Shown here: positions 27,025 through 35,333 of the stretch, one piece after another
Layout: each line of letters begins with the position of its first letter
How positions within the stretch are numbered: position 1 is the stretch's first letter
NCBI GenBank assembly: GCA_963762575.1
Contig: CAVXLL010000017.1
Span: 124,001 to 188,000, forward strand
Origin: AP-15 sp963762575
GTDB lineage: Bacteria > Pseudomonadota > Alphaproteobacteria > ATCC43930 > CGMCC-115725
Direction: 5' to 3'
DNA: 64,000 bases
Notes under the pieces: generated by a model
Databases searched by the model: none
Seen by the model: only the letters and a program-made list of their open reading frames with translations
Told to the model about the DNA's origin: nothing
Made by a program: the position numbers and the translations under genes

Positions 27025-28284
27025 ATGCCTAACGACCCAACGCCCGGCGCCACCGACCAGGCCACCACGGCGCAACGCGGTGCCTTGCATGGTGTGAGGG
27101 TGGTGGACCTGACCCAATTCGAGGCAGGGACATCCTTGACCCAGACCTTGGCCTGGCTCGGCGCCGAGGTGATCAAGGTCGAGGAGCCGACCAAGGGCGA
27201 GCAGGGTCGCGGCGCCTCGACCGACAAAAAGGGGGTCGACTCGCATTATTTCATGCTGCTCAACGCCAATAAGCGCAGCGTCACCGCCAATCTGAAGACC
27301 GACAAGGGCCGAGCCCTGTTGCGCGGGCTGATCGAAAAGGCCGATGTCTTTGCCGAGAATTTCGCCCCGGGTGTTATCGAGCGGCTCGGCTTCGGGTACG
27401 ACGTCGTGCGCGAGATCAACCCGCGGATCATCTATGCCCAGGTCAAGGGCTTTGGCCAGGACGGCCCCTATAAGAGCTTCCTTGCCTTCGACATGATCGC
27501 CCAGGCGACCGGCGGCGCGATGTCGATTACCGGCGAACCCGACGGCCGCCCGATCAAGCCCGGGCTAACGATCGGCGACACGGGGACCGGGCTGCACGGC
27601 GCGATCGGCGTGCTGGCCGCGCTCTACCAGCGCCAGTTCACCGGCGAGGGCCAGCGCATCCAGCTGGCGATGCAGGAATGCGTCATCAATTACGGCCGCA
27701 TCTCTTACGCCGCCCAGGCTTTATGGGGCAAGGCCGCGCCGCGGATGGGCAATCAGAGCATCATGGGCACCAATTCGCCGAGCGAGACCTACAAGTGCAA
27801 AGGCGATGGTCCGAACGACTACTGCTATATCTATACTTCACGCGCTAACCCGCAGCATTGGGAGCGGCTCTTGAAGATCATGGGCCGCGAAGACCTGATC
27901 GGCGATCCCCGCTTCGACAGCCCGCAAGAGCGGTTCAAGAACCGCCACGCGGTTGACGAGATGATCGCTGAGTGGACGAGCCATCACGACAAGATGGAAG
28001 TCATGCAGCGGCTGGGCGAACAGGGCATCCCCGCTGGCGCGATCATGGATACGATGGAATTGTCGAACGATCCGGACCTCAACCGCCGGGAAATCTTCGT
28101 CACCGTCAAGCACCCGGTGCGCGGCGATTTCAAGATGCCCGGCTGGCCCGTCAAGATGAGCGGCTCCAAGGTGCCGATCACGGCCGCCCCATTGCTCGGC
28201 GCCGATTCCGATGCCGTTTATGGCGAGCTGCTCGGCCTCTCGGCGCAAGAGCTCGCTGCACTGCGCGAAGAAAAGATCATCTAA
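27025..28284 (+). CDS. CaiB/BaiF-type (class III) CoA-transferase
   Basis: A 419-residue family III CoA-transferase, which swaps CoA between an acyl-CoA and a free acid, as in formyl-CoA transferase. The open start region GVRVVDLTQFEAGTSLTQ, the NLKTDKGRALLRGLIEKADV stretch, and the GDTGTGLHGAIG block with the catalytic Asp identify the family. A strong GGAGGG site precedes ATG 27025. It is not fused to other domains. The next gene, a lactonase-like protein, follows a repeat on the same strand. The substrate is not known. Confidence 0.93.
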   Translation: MPNDPTPGATDQATTAQRGALHGVRVVDLTQFEAGTSLTQTLAWLGAEVIKVEEPTKGEQGRGASTDKKGVDSHYFMLLNANKRSVTANLKTDKGRALLRGLIEKADVFAENFAPGVIERLGFGYDVVREINPRIIYAQVKGFGQDGPYKSFLAFDMIAQATGGAMSITGEPDGRPIKPGLTIGDTGTGLHGAIGVLAALYQRQFTGEGQRIQLAMQECVINYGRISYAAQALWGKAAPRMGNQSIMGTNSPSETYKCKGDGPNDYCYIYTSRANPQHWERLLKIMGREDLIGDPRFDSPQERFKNRHAVDEMIAEWTSHHDKMEVMQRLGEQGIPAGAIMDTMELSNDPDLNRREIFVTVKHPVRGDFKMPGWPVKMSGSKVPITAAPLLGADSDAVYGELLGLSAQELAALREEKII

Positions 28285-28291
28285 ATCCGTG

Positions 28292-28421
28292 CCCTCTCCG
28301 CCCTTTCGGGGGAGAGGGAGGGGACCCGTCGCGAAGCGATGGGGAGGGTGAGGTGGGCACTGCCAGCGCTGTGGATTCCCCACCTCACCCCGGCCCTCTC
28401 CGCCCCCAAGGGCGGAGAGGG
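28292..28421. repeat. Composite palindromic repeat (CCCTCTCC/GGAGAGGG family)
   Basis: Contains GGGTGAGGTGGG at about 28336-28347 facing CCCACCTCACCC at about 28379-28390, and a perfect 12-bp stem CCCTCTCCGCCC-ccaa-GGGCGGAGAGGG at 28394-28421. Relatives are at 3939-4024 and, shorter, at about 26840-26885. It ends 22 bases before the lactonase start, and could form an attenuator-like hairpin there. Confidence 0.75.
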
Positions 28422-28442
28422 AGTTTCGGGAGGATCGGCGGG

Positions 28443-29438
28443 ATGAACACAAACACGACTCCAACACTGGGGGTGGCCACACCGCTTGCGCCGACAGCGC
28501 GGTGGGAGCCAGCCGAGAGCTATCCGGATCCGGCGGTTCGCACGCTCGACCCGCGCTTCGACAATATCAAGCCGCCGTTCAATGCGGCGGTCGAGCGTCT
28601 GGCGACAGGGTTTCGCTGGGCCGAAGGCCCGGTGTGGTTCGGCGATGGCCGTTACCTCCTATGGAGCGACATCCCGAACAACCGCATCATGAGATGGGAC
28701 GAGGAAACCCGCGCGGCGAGCGTCTTCCGCAAGCCCTCCAACCACGCCAACGGCAATACCCGCGACCGCCAGGGACGGCTCGTCACCTGCGAGCACGAGG
28801 GACGGCGGGTCACCCGCACCGAATATGACGGCTCGATCATCGTTATTCTCGACCGGTTCGACGGCAAGCGGCTCAACTCGCCGAACGACGTGGTCGTAAA
28901 ATCGGACGATTCGATCTGGTTCACCGATCCGCCCTTCGGGATCCTCGGCAATTACGAGGGCGAGCGGGCGGCGCCAGAATTGCCGACCAACGTCTATCGA
29001 GTGGACGGCAGGACCGCCGCCGCCACGGTCGCAACCGGCGACATCAACGGGCCGAACGGTCTTTGTTTTTCGCCCGACGAGAGCAAGCTTTACATCGTCG
29101 AGTCCCGCGCCAGGCCGCGTCTCATCAGCGTTTTCGACGTGGTCGAGGACGGCACCAGGCTCGCCAATCGGCGCGTCTTCATCAATGCCGGCGAGGGAAC
29201 ACCCGACGGCTTCCGCTGTGATGTCGAAGGCAATCTGTGGTGCGGGTGGGGTATGACGCCCGGGCTCAATGGCGTCGCCGTCTTCTCCCCCGACGCGACG
29301 ATGATCGGCCATATTTCACTGCCGGAGCGCTGCGCCAATCTGTGCTTTGGCGGGCGCAGGCGAAACCGCCTGTTCATGGCGGCCAGCCAATCGGTCTTTT
29401 CGATTTATGTGAATACCGAGGGTGTCGCGGGCGGCTGA
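28443..29438 (+). CDS. SMP-30/gluconolactonase/LRE family protein
   Basis: A 331-residue six-bladed beta-propeller of the SMP-30 family, usually a Ca2+/Zn2+-dependent lactonase. Typical blocks are RWAEGPVWFGDGRYLLWSD (first metal Glu), NGNTRDRQGRLVTCEHEGR, RFDGKRLNSPNDVVVKSDDS (metal Asn) and ESRARPRLISVFDV. I chose ATG 28443, which gives a normal length; the longer frame upstream is repeat DNA. It is intact. Lactone hydrolysis could feed a sugar-acid or aldonate pathway, but no such pathway is in view. Confidence 0.9.
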   Translation: MNTNTTPTLGVATPLAPTARWEPAESYPDPAVRTLDPRFDNIKPPFNAAVERLATGFRWAEGPVWFGDGRYLLWSDIPNNRIMRWDEETRAASVFRKPSNHANGNTRDRQGRLVTCEHEGRRVTRTEYDGSIIVILDRFDGKRLNSPNDVVVKSDDSIWFTDPPFGILGNYEGERAAPELPTNVYRVDGRTAAATVATGDINGPNGLCFSPDESKLYIVESRARPRLISVFDVVEDGTRLANRRVFINAGEGTPDGFRCDVEGNLWCGWGMTPGLNGVAVFSPDATMIGHISLPERCANLCFGGRRRNRLFMAASQSVFSIYVNTEGVAGG

Positions 29439-29506
29439 TCGGTCTTTGATCTGGCGCGATTGACGATTTCATCCTAACCTGCTGCGTTCAACTGCAGGAG
29501 GAACAG

Positions 29507-29950
29507 ATGAAGCGCTTTTTCCTGGTCTGCTCGTTGGTCGCGATCGCCGCGTGTGCCCAGCAGCCTGCGCCGCCGCCAGTGGCCGCGAACCCTCCGCCCC
29601 CGCCCCCGCCCCCTCCGCCGCCGATGACCTATACCGTGTATTTCGACTATAACGGCTCCCAGCTGGGCCCCGCCGGGAGGGAGGTCGTCAGACTGGCGGC
29701 CGATGCCTTCAAGAGCGGAACACCCTCATCCGTTCAGGTCACCGGGTACACCGACCCGTCGGGCTCCGCCGGGTATAATCAGCGCCTCTCGCTGCGCCGG
29801 GCCAATGCCGTAGCCGCCGACCTGCAGAGTGACGGGGTGCCTCAGAGCGCGCTCGTGGTCAACGGACAAGGCGAGAGCAGCAATGAGCCGACACCCGGCC
29901 AAGACCGCCGCGTCGATGTGACCGTAGGCGGGTCCCCGCCGTCCTCGTAA
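29507..29950 (+). CDS. OmpA-family lipoprotein
   Basis: A 147-residue lipoprotein: signal peptide MKRFFLVCSLVAIAAC with the lipobox at AIAAC, a poly-Pro linker (about residues 21-40), then an OmpA C-terminal peptidoglycan-binding domain (YTVYFDYNGSQL, ADAFKSGTPSSVQVTGYTD, NQRLSLRRANAVAADL). It is anchored in the outer membrane and likely binds peptidoglycan, helping envelope integrity, or acts like Pal. AGGAGG precedes the ATG. A hairpin terminator follows. Confidence 0.92.
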   Translation: MKRFFLVCSLVAIAACAQQPAPPPVAANPPPPPPPPPPPMTYTVYFDYNGSQLGPAGREVVRLAADAFKSGTPSSVQVTGYTDPSGSAGYNQRLSLRRANAVAADLQSDGVPQSALVVNGQGESSNEPTPGQDRRVDVTVGGSPPSS

Positions 29951-29963
29951 GCCGAAACGCAGA

Positions 29964-29995
29964 AGGGCGCCGAAGGCGCCCTCCTGGTCTTTCCG
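29964..29995 (+). terminator. Intrinsic-type terminator after the OmpA lipoprotein
   Basis: The stem AGGGCGCC-gaa-GGCGCCCT is followed by CCTGGTCTTT. It lies 14 bases past the stop codon. The T run is interrupted, so strength is uncertain. Confidence 0.65.
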
Positions 29996-30010
29996 AAATG
30001 GGAGCCTCCG

Positions 30011-30511
30011 CTATACGGCTTCGTAAGGGAAGCGGCGGATGTTGTCGACGTTCCGGCCCTCGATGCGGATCAGCCGGGTCGGCCCCTCGCGGCGCGGCGA
30101 ATGCAGGTCGCCCTCGTTGTAGAGGTGCGCGTCACCCGGCGCCAGCGCGTATTCCTTGACGAGGCGCACCTTGCCGGGCTTGTCCTCGGAGGCGGGCTCG
30201 ATCATCGACCAGTCGCTCATGATCGTCTTCCCGCGCGCCTGGCCATAGATCGCCCAGGTCGGGCCGTGATCATGCGGCTTGCTCTCCCGCGCGCCATGAT
30301 TGACGTGGCCGAGAATGCAAAACCCGAGTTCCGGATCCTCGTAAAGGATCTTCCGCTCGGGCACGCCGTCATGGAGATGCGTGCTGACGAAATCCTCATC
30401 CTTGAGCACGTCCTGAACGAGCGCGCAGACCTTCTTGCGACCCTCAGGGCCAAGGTCTTGCGAGAGGATCCGGTGACATTCGTTAGAGAACCGCTCGAGC
30501 GTATACCCCAT
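30011..30511 (-). CDS. Cupin-fold metal-dependent protein (cysteine dioxygenase-like superfamily)
   Basis: A 166-residue protein with a cupin metal site (KPHDHGPTWAIYGQARGKT, giving HxH and a distal Glu or His). It ends in GDAHLYNEGDLHSPRREGPTRL, which provides the second His. It resembles the double-stranded beta-helix proteins related to cysteine dioxygenase; substrate unknown. ATG 30511 (MGYTLERFSN) after GAGGGG is preferred over an upstream ATG that adds unrelated residues. It is convergent with the OmpA gene, separated by the terminator. Confidence 0.82.
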   Translation of the reverse strand: MGYTLERFSNECHRILSQDLGPEGRKKVCALVQDVLKDEDFVSTHLHDGVPERKILYEDPELGFCILGHVNHGARESKPHDHGPTWAIYGQARGKTIMSDWSMIEPASEDKPGKVRLVKEYALAPGDAHLYNEGDLHSPRREGPTRLIRIEGRNVDNIRRFPYEAV

Positions 30512-30588
30512 GAAACCCCTCCTCAGTGTGGAACTGCTGATAGACAGCGTATGCCGCTGAAATTTCCGGCACAAGAATTCGTTCGGTG

Positions 30589-31413
30589 TTAGATCTTAGC
30601 GGTGAGCCGGCCGGTGCCTTCGATGACTTCGTCCCAGTCGTCGACCTCGCGGTTGACCGGCGCAACCATCACGTGCTGCACCCCCGCTGCCGCAAAGGCA
30701 GCGACCCGGTCGCGCAATTCCCCCTCGTCCTTGCCGTTCCAGTGGGTCCGCATCGAGATCGTGAATTCCGGCTCGGGCCGGTCACCGCGCAGTCGGGCCA
30801 CGATCGGCGCGGCCTCGTCTGGCGTCAGCTGGCTGCCGTGCCAGCCGTCGCCGATCCGCACCGTGCGGCGGTACGCCGCCTCCGAACGCGCCCCGAACCA
30901 GATCGGGATCGGCTCGACCGGCAATGGCTGCATTGTCATTTCAGTAATCTCGGCCGGGATGTATTTGCTGCGGAAAGTAACCGGGTCCTCGCTCCATACC
31001 GCGCGCATCATCGCAATGCCCTCGTCGGTGCGCCGCCCGCGTACGTGAAAAGGCGCGCCGAGGGCGGCAAATTCGGCCTCTAGCCAGCCAACACCGGCGC
31101 CGAGGATCAGCCTGCCCTCGGAGAAGTTCTGCAATGTCGCCAGTTCCTTGGCGAGCGGCAGCGGGTGGCGCATCGGCAAGACCAGAACGCTGGTCCCGAG
31201 CCGCACCCGTTTGGTGACGGCGGCGGCCCAGGTCAAACTGAGCACCGGGTCGTAAAACAATGGCGAGCGCGGGAAGGCCGCACGCGGCACGATGATGTGC
31301 TCGCTGACCCAGACGTCGTCGAGCCCCATATCCTCGGCCCGCAGCGCCGCGCGGCGGATCTTGTCCGGCGTCGCCTGCTCGCCGGCATGCGGCAGATGAA
31401 TCCCGAGTTGCAT
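30589..31413 (-). CDS. LLM-class (F420-type) oxidoreductase
   Basis: A 274-residue luciferase-like protein beginning MQLGIHLPHAGEQATPDKIR. Typical blocks are RAEDMGLDDVWVSEHIIVPR, RVRLGTSVLVLPMRHPLPLA and RLILGAGVGWLEAEFAALG, the last being the Gly-rich F420/FMN phosphate site of the TIGR03619-type group. The function is unknown. It is intact and diverges from an SDR gene with 68 bases between starts. It is the third LLM protein in the window. Confidence 0.92.
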   Translation of the reverse strand: MQLGIHLPHAGEQATPDKIRRAALRAEDMGLDDVWVSEHIIVPRAAFPRSPLFYDPVLSLTWAAAVTKRVRLGTSVLVLPMRHPLPLAKELATLQNFSEGRLILGAGVGWLEAEFAALGAPFHVRGRRTDEGIAMMRAVWSEDPVTFRSKYIPAEITEMTMQPLPVEPIPIWFGARSEAAYRRTVRIGDGWHGSQLTPDEAAPIVARLRGDRPEPEFTISMRTHWNGKDEGELRDRVAAFAAAGVQHVMVAPVNREVDDWDEVIEGTGRLTAKI

Positions 31414-31481
31414 TGTCCGCCCTCCCGTGCTGGTCTCTTATCGACAATGCACTGGCACTGGCCGAGACGAAAGGGGGAGCC

Positions 31482-32247
31482 ATGCGGTTCACGGACAAGG
31501 TCGCTGTCATTACCGCCTTCGCCAACGGCATCGGACGCGCGACCGCCGAGATCATGGCGCGAGAGGGCGCCATCGTCGTCGGCCTCGACAATCACCCGGA
31601 CCGCCTGGAAAATGCCCTGACGGCATTGCGCAGCGCGGGCGCGCCCGCACACGGCCGGCTCTGCGATGCGCTCGATCAGCAGCAGGTGGAAGCGACGGTC
31701 GCCTCGGTCGAGAAGGAGCTCGGCGCCGTCGACATCCTGGTCAATGCGGTCGGCGGCAGCACGATCATCGCGAATTCGGGCGCCAATGTCGACGAGCTGA
31801 CCTTTGACGAATGGCAGCGGCTGATCGCCTTCAATCTGAACGGGACGTTCCTGTTCACCCATGCGGTCGTGCCGATCATGAAACGGCGGCGGCACGGCAA
31901 GATCGTCAACCTCGCCTCGATCGCCGGGCGCGGTCTCAGCGAGTTCGAGCAGCAGCGCCTATGCCGCGGCGAAGGGCGGCATCATCGCCTTCACCCGCAA
32001 GCTGGCATTCGAACTCGGGCCATACGGTGTCACGATAAACGCGATCGCCCCGAGCCTTACCTTGACCGAACGCATTCGCCCGCATTGGGACAAGCGCTCG
32101 CAGGACGCGCAGGCGGCCGAAATCGCCCGCACCCCGTTGCGCCGTGTGGCAGTAGCCGCCGACCAGGCCAAGGTCATCTGCTTTCTCGCCTCCAGTGACG
32201 CCGACTTCGTGACGGGCGTCACGATCGACGTAACCGGCGGGAATTGA
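31482..32247 (+). pseudogene. Short-chain dehydrogenase/reductase, frameshifted before the active site
   Basis: The frame from ATG 31482 has the nucleotide-binding motif in a variant form (TAFANGIGRATA), the NAG-type NAVGG, and the catalytic Ser in NLASIAGRG. At about 31938-31942 one base appears added; the other frame then gives SSSAYAAAKGGIIAFTRKLA (Tyr and Lys of the active site) and runs to a normal end, DVTGGN, at 32247. Removing one base gives a 254-residue SDR. As written, the product lacks the active Tyr and Lys. An alpha/beta hydrolase follows on the same strand. Confidence 0.85.
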
Positions 32248-32309
32248 CGGCACGACGGAATGATCAGTCCACTATCGGGCATGACGAAAAGAAAAGAGGA
32301 AATGACGCA

Positions 32310-33002
32310 ATGACGACATTCGTTCTGATCCACGGCTCTTACCAAGGCGGCTGGATCTGGCAGCCGGTGGCGAAGCTGCTGCGGGCCGCCGGGCATACCG
32401 TCTACGCCCCGTCGCTGGACGGCTGCGCGGAGTGCCAGCACTCGCTGCGCCCGGGGATCACCACCGAAACCCATGCGGCCGAAATTGCCGATCTTTTATT
32501 CTACGAAGATTTGCGTGACGTCGTGATGGTCGGCACTAGCTCGGGCGGCATGGTCCTGTGCCGCGCCGCCGAGATGCGGCGCGACCGGATCTCGCGCCTG
32601 TTCTTTGTCGATGCGCTGGCGTTGCTCGCCGGCGAGCGGATCCGCGATATCGTGCGGCGCTCGACAGCGGTGCCGAGCGGGCTCGCCGCCGGCCCGTCGC
32701 GCGAGGACGCGGAAAATCGGCTCTTCGCCGACCTCGATCCGCAGACCCGCGCTTGGGCCCTGGAGCGCTATACGCTGCATCCGATCGGGATTTACGAGAG
32801 CCCGGTCAAGCTCGACAATTTTTGGGACCAGCAATGGCCGGCAACGGTGATCTGGTGCCGCCGCGCCGCCAATCCGGGCGAGGCACACCAGCGCCGCACC
32901 GCCGAAAAGCTCAATGCCTACTGGCACGAGCTCGACACCGGGCACTACCCGATGCTGAGCATGCCAGACGAGCTTACGGCGCTGTTGACCGCCAACGGCT
33001 AG
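32310..33002 (+). CDS. Alpha/beta hydrolase
   Basis: A 230-residue alpha/beta hydrolase. It has an oxyanion motif VLIHGSYQGGWIWQPVAK, the nucleophile elbow VGTSSGGMV (Ser at about 78), a late acidic residue and the His in ELDTGHYPMLSMPDEL. It resembles plant-type esterases (methylesterase/HNL-like) and bacterial homologues. Its substrate is unknown. ATG 32310 is the natural start. It directly follows the SDR and may be in the same transcript. Confidence 0.87.
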   Translation: MTTFVLIHGSYQGGWIWQPVAKLLRAAGHTVYAPSLDGCAECQHSLRPGITTETHAAEIADLLFYEDLRDVVMVGTSSGGMVLCRAAEMRRDRISRLFFVDALALLAGERIRDIVRRSTAVPSGLAAGPSREDAENRLFADLDPQTRAWALERYTLHPIGIYESPVKLDNFWDQQWPATVIWCRRAANPGEAHQRRTAEKLNAYWHELDTGHYPMLSMPDELTALLTANG

Positions 33003-33009
33003 GCCGCGC

Positions 33010-33183
33010 TCAGAGTATTGCTCTCCCCGCCATGAGGCCCAAGACGAGAAAGATTACGCAGATCACGAGGAAAATGAAGAACAGGATCTTTGCGATTCCC
33101 GCGGCGGCGGCCGCGATGCCGGTGAACCCGAAGATCGCGGCGATGATCGAGATGATGAAGAAAAACAGTGCCCATTTGAGCAT
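33010..33183 (-). CDS. DUF1328 (YtjA-like) small membrane protein
   Basis: A 57-residue protein beginning MLKWALFFFIISIIAAIFGF and ending VLGLMAGRAIL. It has two membrane helices and is the usual length for DUF1328/YtjA. The function is unknown, though such proteins are often stress induced. It is convergent with the hydrolase gene and divergent from threonine synthase. Confidence 0.9.
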   Translation of the reverse strand: MLKWALFFFIISIIAAIFGFTGIAAAAAGIAKILFFIFLVICVIFLVLGLMAGRAIL

Positions 33184-33314
33184 GTCGGTGGTCCCGGAAA
33201 GTCGTTGCTGAAGGGCTAATGTCCAGCCGGGCTTTGTGGTTCCAACGGGTAACGCATCGGTCTCTTCCACTCCGCAGGCGGGCTGCCTTATCCTGAGAAC
33301 AGCAGGAGGGTCCC

Positions 33315-34583
33315 ATGGTCGAGTGGACGGGCGGCGCGCTGCCGACATTTGTGACGCATCTTGAATGCAGCCTGACCGGGGAGCACTACCCGGCGGACAC
33401 TTTACAGACGCTTTCCAAGGCCGGCCGTCCATTATTGGTGCGCTACGATATCGAGGGTGTCCGCCGGGCGCTGTCTCGCGAGATGCTCGATGACCGGCCA
33501 CAGACCCTCTGGCGATATCGTGAATTCTTGCCGGTGCGCCGGCCCGACAATGTGGTCTCGCTCGAAGAGGTGGTAACCCCGTTGATCGCGCTGCCCCGCA
33601 TTGCCGCCCGGCTCGGCGGCGGCGAGATCCTGGTCAAGGACGAAGGCCGCCTGCCGACCGGATCGTTCAAGGCGCGCGGGCTGGCGCTCGCCGTTTCGAT
33701 GGCCAAGGAGCTCGGGGTCGCGACGATGGCGATGCCGACTAACGGCAATGCCGGAGCGGCGATGGCCGCCTATTGCTCCCGCGCCGGCATCAAGGCCTAT
33801 GTCTTCTGTCCCGACGATACCCCGGCAGTCAATGTCCGCGAGATCGCGATGCAGGGTGCCGAGGTGTTTCTCGTCAATGGGTTGATCGACGATTGCGGCA
33901 AGCTGGTCAGCGAGGGCGAACGGGAAATCGGCTGGTTCAACTGCTCGACTCTGAGAGAGCCCTACCGCATCGAGGGCAAGAAGACGATGGCCATCGAGCT
34001 TGCCGAACAGCTCGGCTGGGAAGTGCCGGATGTGATCTTCTACTCGACCGGCGGCGGCACCGGGATCATCGGCATGTGGAAGGCCTTCGCCGAGCTCGAG
34101 GCGATCGGCTGGATCGGCGCGAAACGGCCACGGATGGTCGCGGTCCAGGCGACCGGCTGCGCGCCGATGGTAAAGGCATGGGAGGAAGGTGCGGAACACG
34201 CCCCACGCTGGGAGAATGCGCACACTTTCGCCGCCGGGATTCGCGTGCCGCAGGCGATCGGGGATTTCCTGATCCTGCGTGCGGTGCGGGACAGCGGCGG
34301 GTTTGCCAGCGCCGTGAGTGACGACGCAATCGCCGGGGCCTGGCGGGAGGTTGCCGCCGAGGAGGGGCTTTTGTTGTGTCCCGAGGGCGCGGCGACCTAC
34401 GCCGCCTACAAGCAAGCGCTCGCCGAGGGACGCGTCCGTCCCGACGAGCGAGTCGTCCTGTTCAACTGCGCGACTGGCCTCAAATATCCGATGCCGGAAG
34501 CGGGCACGCCGTTGAAGCTGGGCAGCGCGATCGATTGGCAAAAGCTGACCGGAGCCGCCCCGACTTCCGGCGGCCCCTTTTAG
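33315..34583 (+). CDS. thrC: Threonine synthase
   Basis: A 422-residue PLP enzyme converting O-phosphohomoserine to threonine, of the shorter (archaeal/plant-like) class. The PLP Lys lies in LPTGSFKARGL, and the phosphate-binding loop STGGGTGIIGMWKAF and the GNAGAAMAAYC block are clear. A short N-terminal segment CSLTGEHYPADTLQTLSKAG is the typical zinc-finger-derived opening, here with one Cys only. AGGAGGG lies just before the ATG. It is intact. A paralogous function (serine/threonine dehydratase-like) is less likely. Confidence 0.9.
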   Translation: MVEWTGGALPTFVTHLECSLTGEHYPADTLQTLSKAGRPLLVRYDIEGVRRALSREMLDDRPQTLWRYREFLPVRRPDNVVSLEEVVTPLIALPRIAARLGGGEILVKDEGRLPTGSFKARGLALAVSMAKELGVATMAMPTNGNAGAAMAAYCSRAGIKAYVFCPDDTPAVNVREIAMQGAEVFLVNGLIDDCGKLVSEGEREIGWFNCSTLREPYRIEGKKTMAIELAEQLGWEVPDVIFYSTGGGTGIIGMWKAFAELEAIGWIGAKRPRMVAVQATGCAPMVKAWEEGAEHAPRWENAHTFAAGIRVPQAIGDFLILRAVRDSGGFASAVSDDAIAGAWREVAAEEGLLLCPEGAATYAAYKQALAEGRVRPDERVVLFNCATGLKYPMPEAGTPLKLGSAIDWQKLTGAAPTSGGPF

Positions 34584-34588
34584 ACGCA

Positions 34589-34849
34589 ATGATGCATCCG
34601 ATACCGAAATCCGCTATCCGGGCCGTCGGGATCGCGATTTTAGTTTGCCTTGCAGCTTGCAGTGGGCCGCCGTGGACGCTCGACCAATCCCCCGATGGGA
34701 TCACCCTGCGGTGGTATCCCGACAACACACCCGATGCGGTAGCGGATTCGGTCGCTCAGGTTCATTGCCATTCATTGGGCAAGAATGCCGAATTGATCGC
34801 CTACGATCAGGACGGCAGTGCACAGATTGGCAGATATCGGTGCCGATGA
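34589..34849 (+). CDS. Small lipoprotein (hypothetical)
   Basis: An 86-residue protein with a lipoprotein signal: basic start, hydrophobic core (AVGIAILVCLAAC) and a lipobox LAAC at about residue 24. The mature part is 60 residues with Trp and two His/Cys near VHCHSLGK and a C-terminal YRC. It is probably an envelope lipoprotein of unknown role. It follows thrC by 5 bases and precedes the RidA gene by 19 bases, so it may be co-transcribed. Confidence 0.78.
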   Translation: MMHPIPKSAIRAVGIAILVCLAACSGPPWTLDQSPDGITLRWYPDNTPDAVADSVAQVHCHSLGKNAELIAYDQDGSAQIGRYRCR

Positions 34850-34868
34850 CACAGCAGGAGACCGGGAC

Positions 34869-35333
34869 ATGAGCATCGAGCAACGGCTGAAAGAGTTGGG
34901 ACTGGCACTGCCGCAGGTCGGCGGCCCGCTCGGCAACTATGTCCATGCCAAGCGCGTGGGCAATCTGCTCTATCTCTCGGGGAAGGGCCCGCCGGACAAC
35001 CCCGGCGGGACCATGCCGAAAGGCAAGCTCGGCGCCGGCATGTCGATCGACGAGGGGTATCGTCACGCGCGCGGCGTCGGGCTCGTGCTGATCGCGGCGA
35101 TCAAGGATGCGCTCGGCGGCGATCTCGACCGCGTGGAGGACATCGTCAAGGTCCTCGGGATGGTCAACGCCGCCCCCGATTTCGCGGAGCATCCGAAGGT
35201 CGTCAACGGCTGTTCCGACCTGTTTATCGAGGTGTTCGGCGAGCGCGGGCGGCATGCGCGCTCCGCCGTCGGCATGAGCTCGCTGCCCGGCGGAATTCCG
35301 GTAGAGATCGAGGTCATTGTCGCAGTCAGATAA
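34869..35333 (+). CDS. RidA/YjgF family protein
   Basis: A 154-residue RidA-superfamily protein. RidA proteins hydrolyse reactive imine/enamine intermediates formed by PLP enzymes, which fits its position just after threonine synthase. Family blocks are NLLYLSGKGPPD, RHARGVGLVLIAAIKDALGG and VNGCSDLFIEVFGERGRHARSAVG, with the conserved Arg in RHARSAVG. ATG 34869 after GGAGAC is chosen. It overlaps the start of the MFS gene by about 17 bases. Confidence 0.9.
   Translation: MSIEQRLKELGLALPQVGGPLGNYVHAKRVGNLLYLSGKGPPDNPGGTMPKGKLGAGMSIDEGYRHARGVGLVLIAAIKDALGGDLDRVEDIVKVLGMVNAAPDFAEHPKVVNGCSDLFIEVFGERGRHARSAVGMSSLPGGIPVEIEVIVAVR

Noticed and set aside
33010..33501. 163-residue version of the DUF1328 protein
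   Set aside because: The first 106 residues are antisense to threonine synthase and intergenic DNA; the family protein begins at MLKWALFFF.
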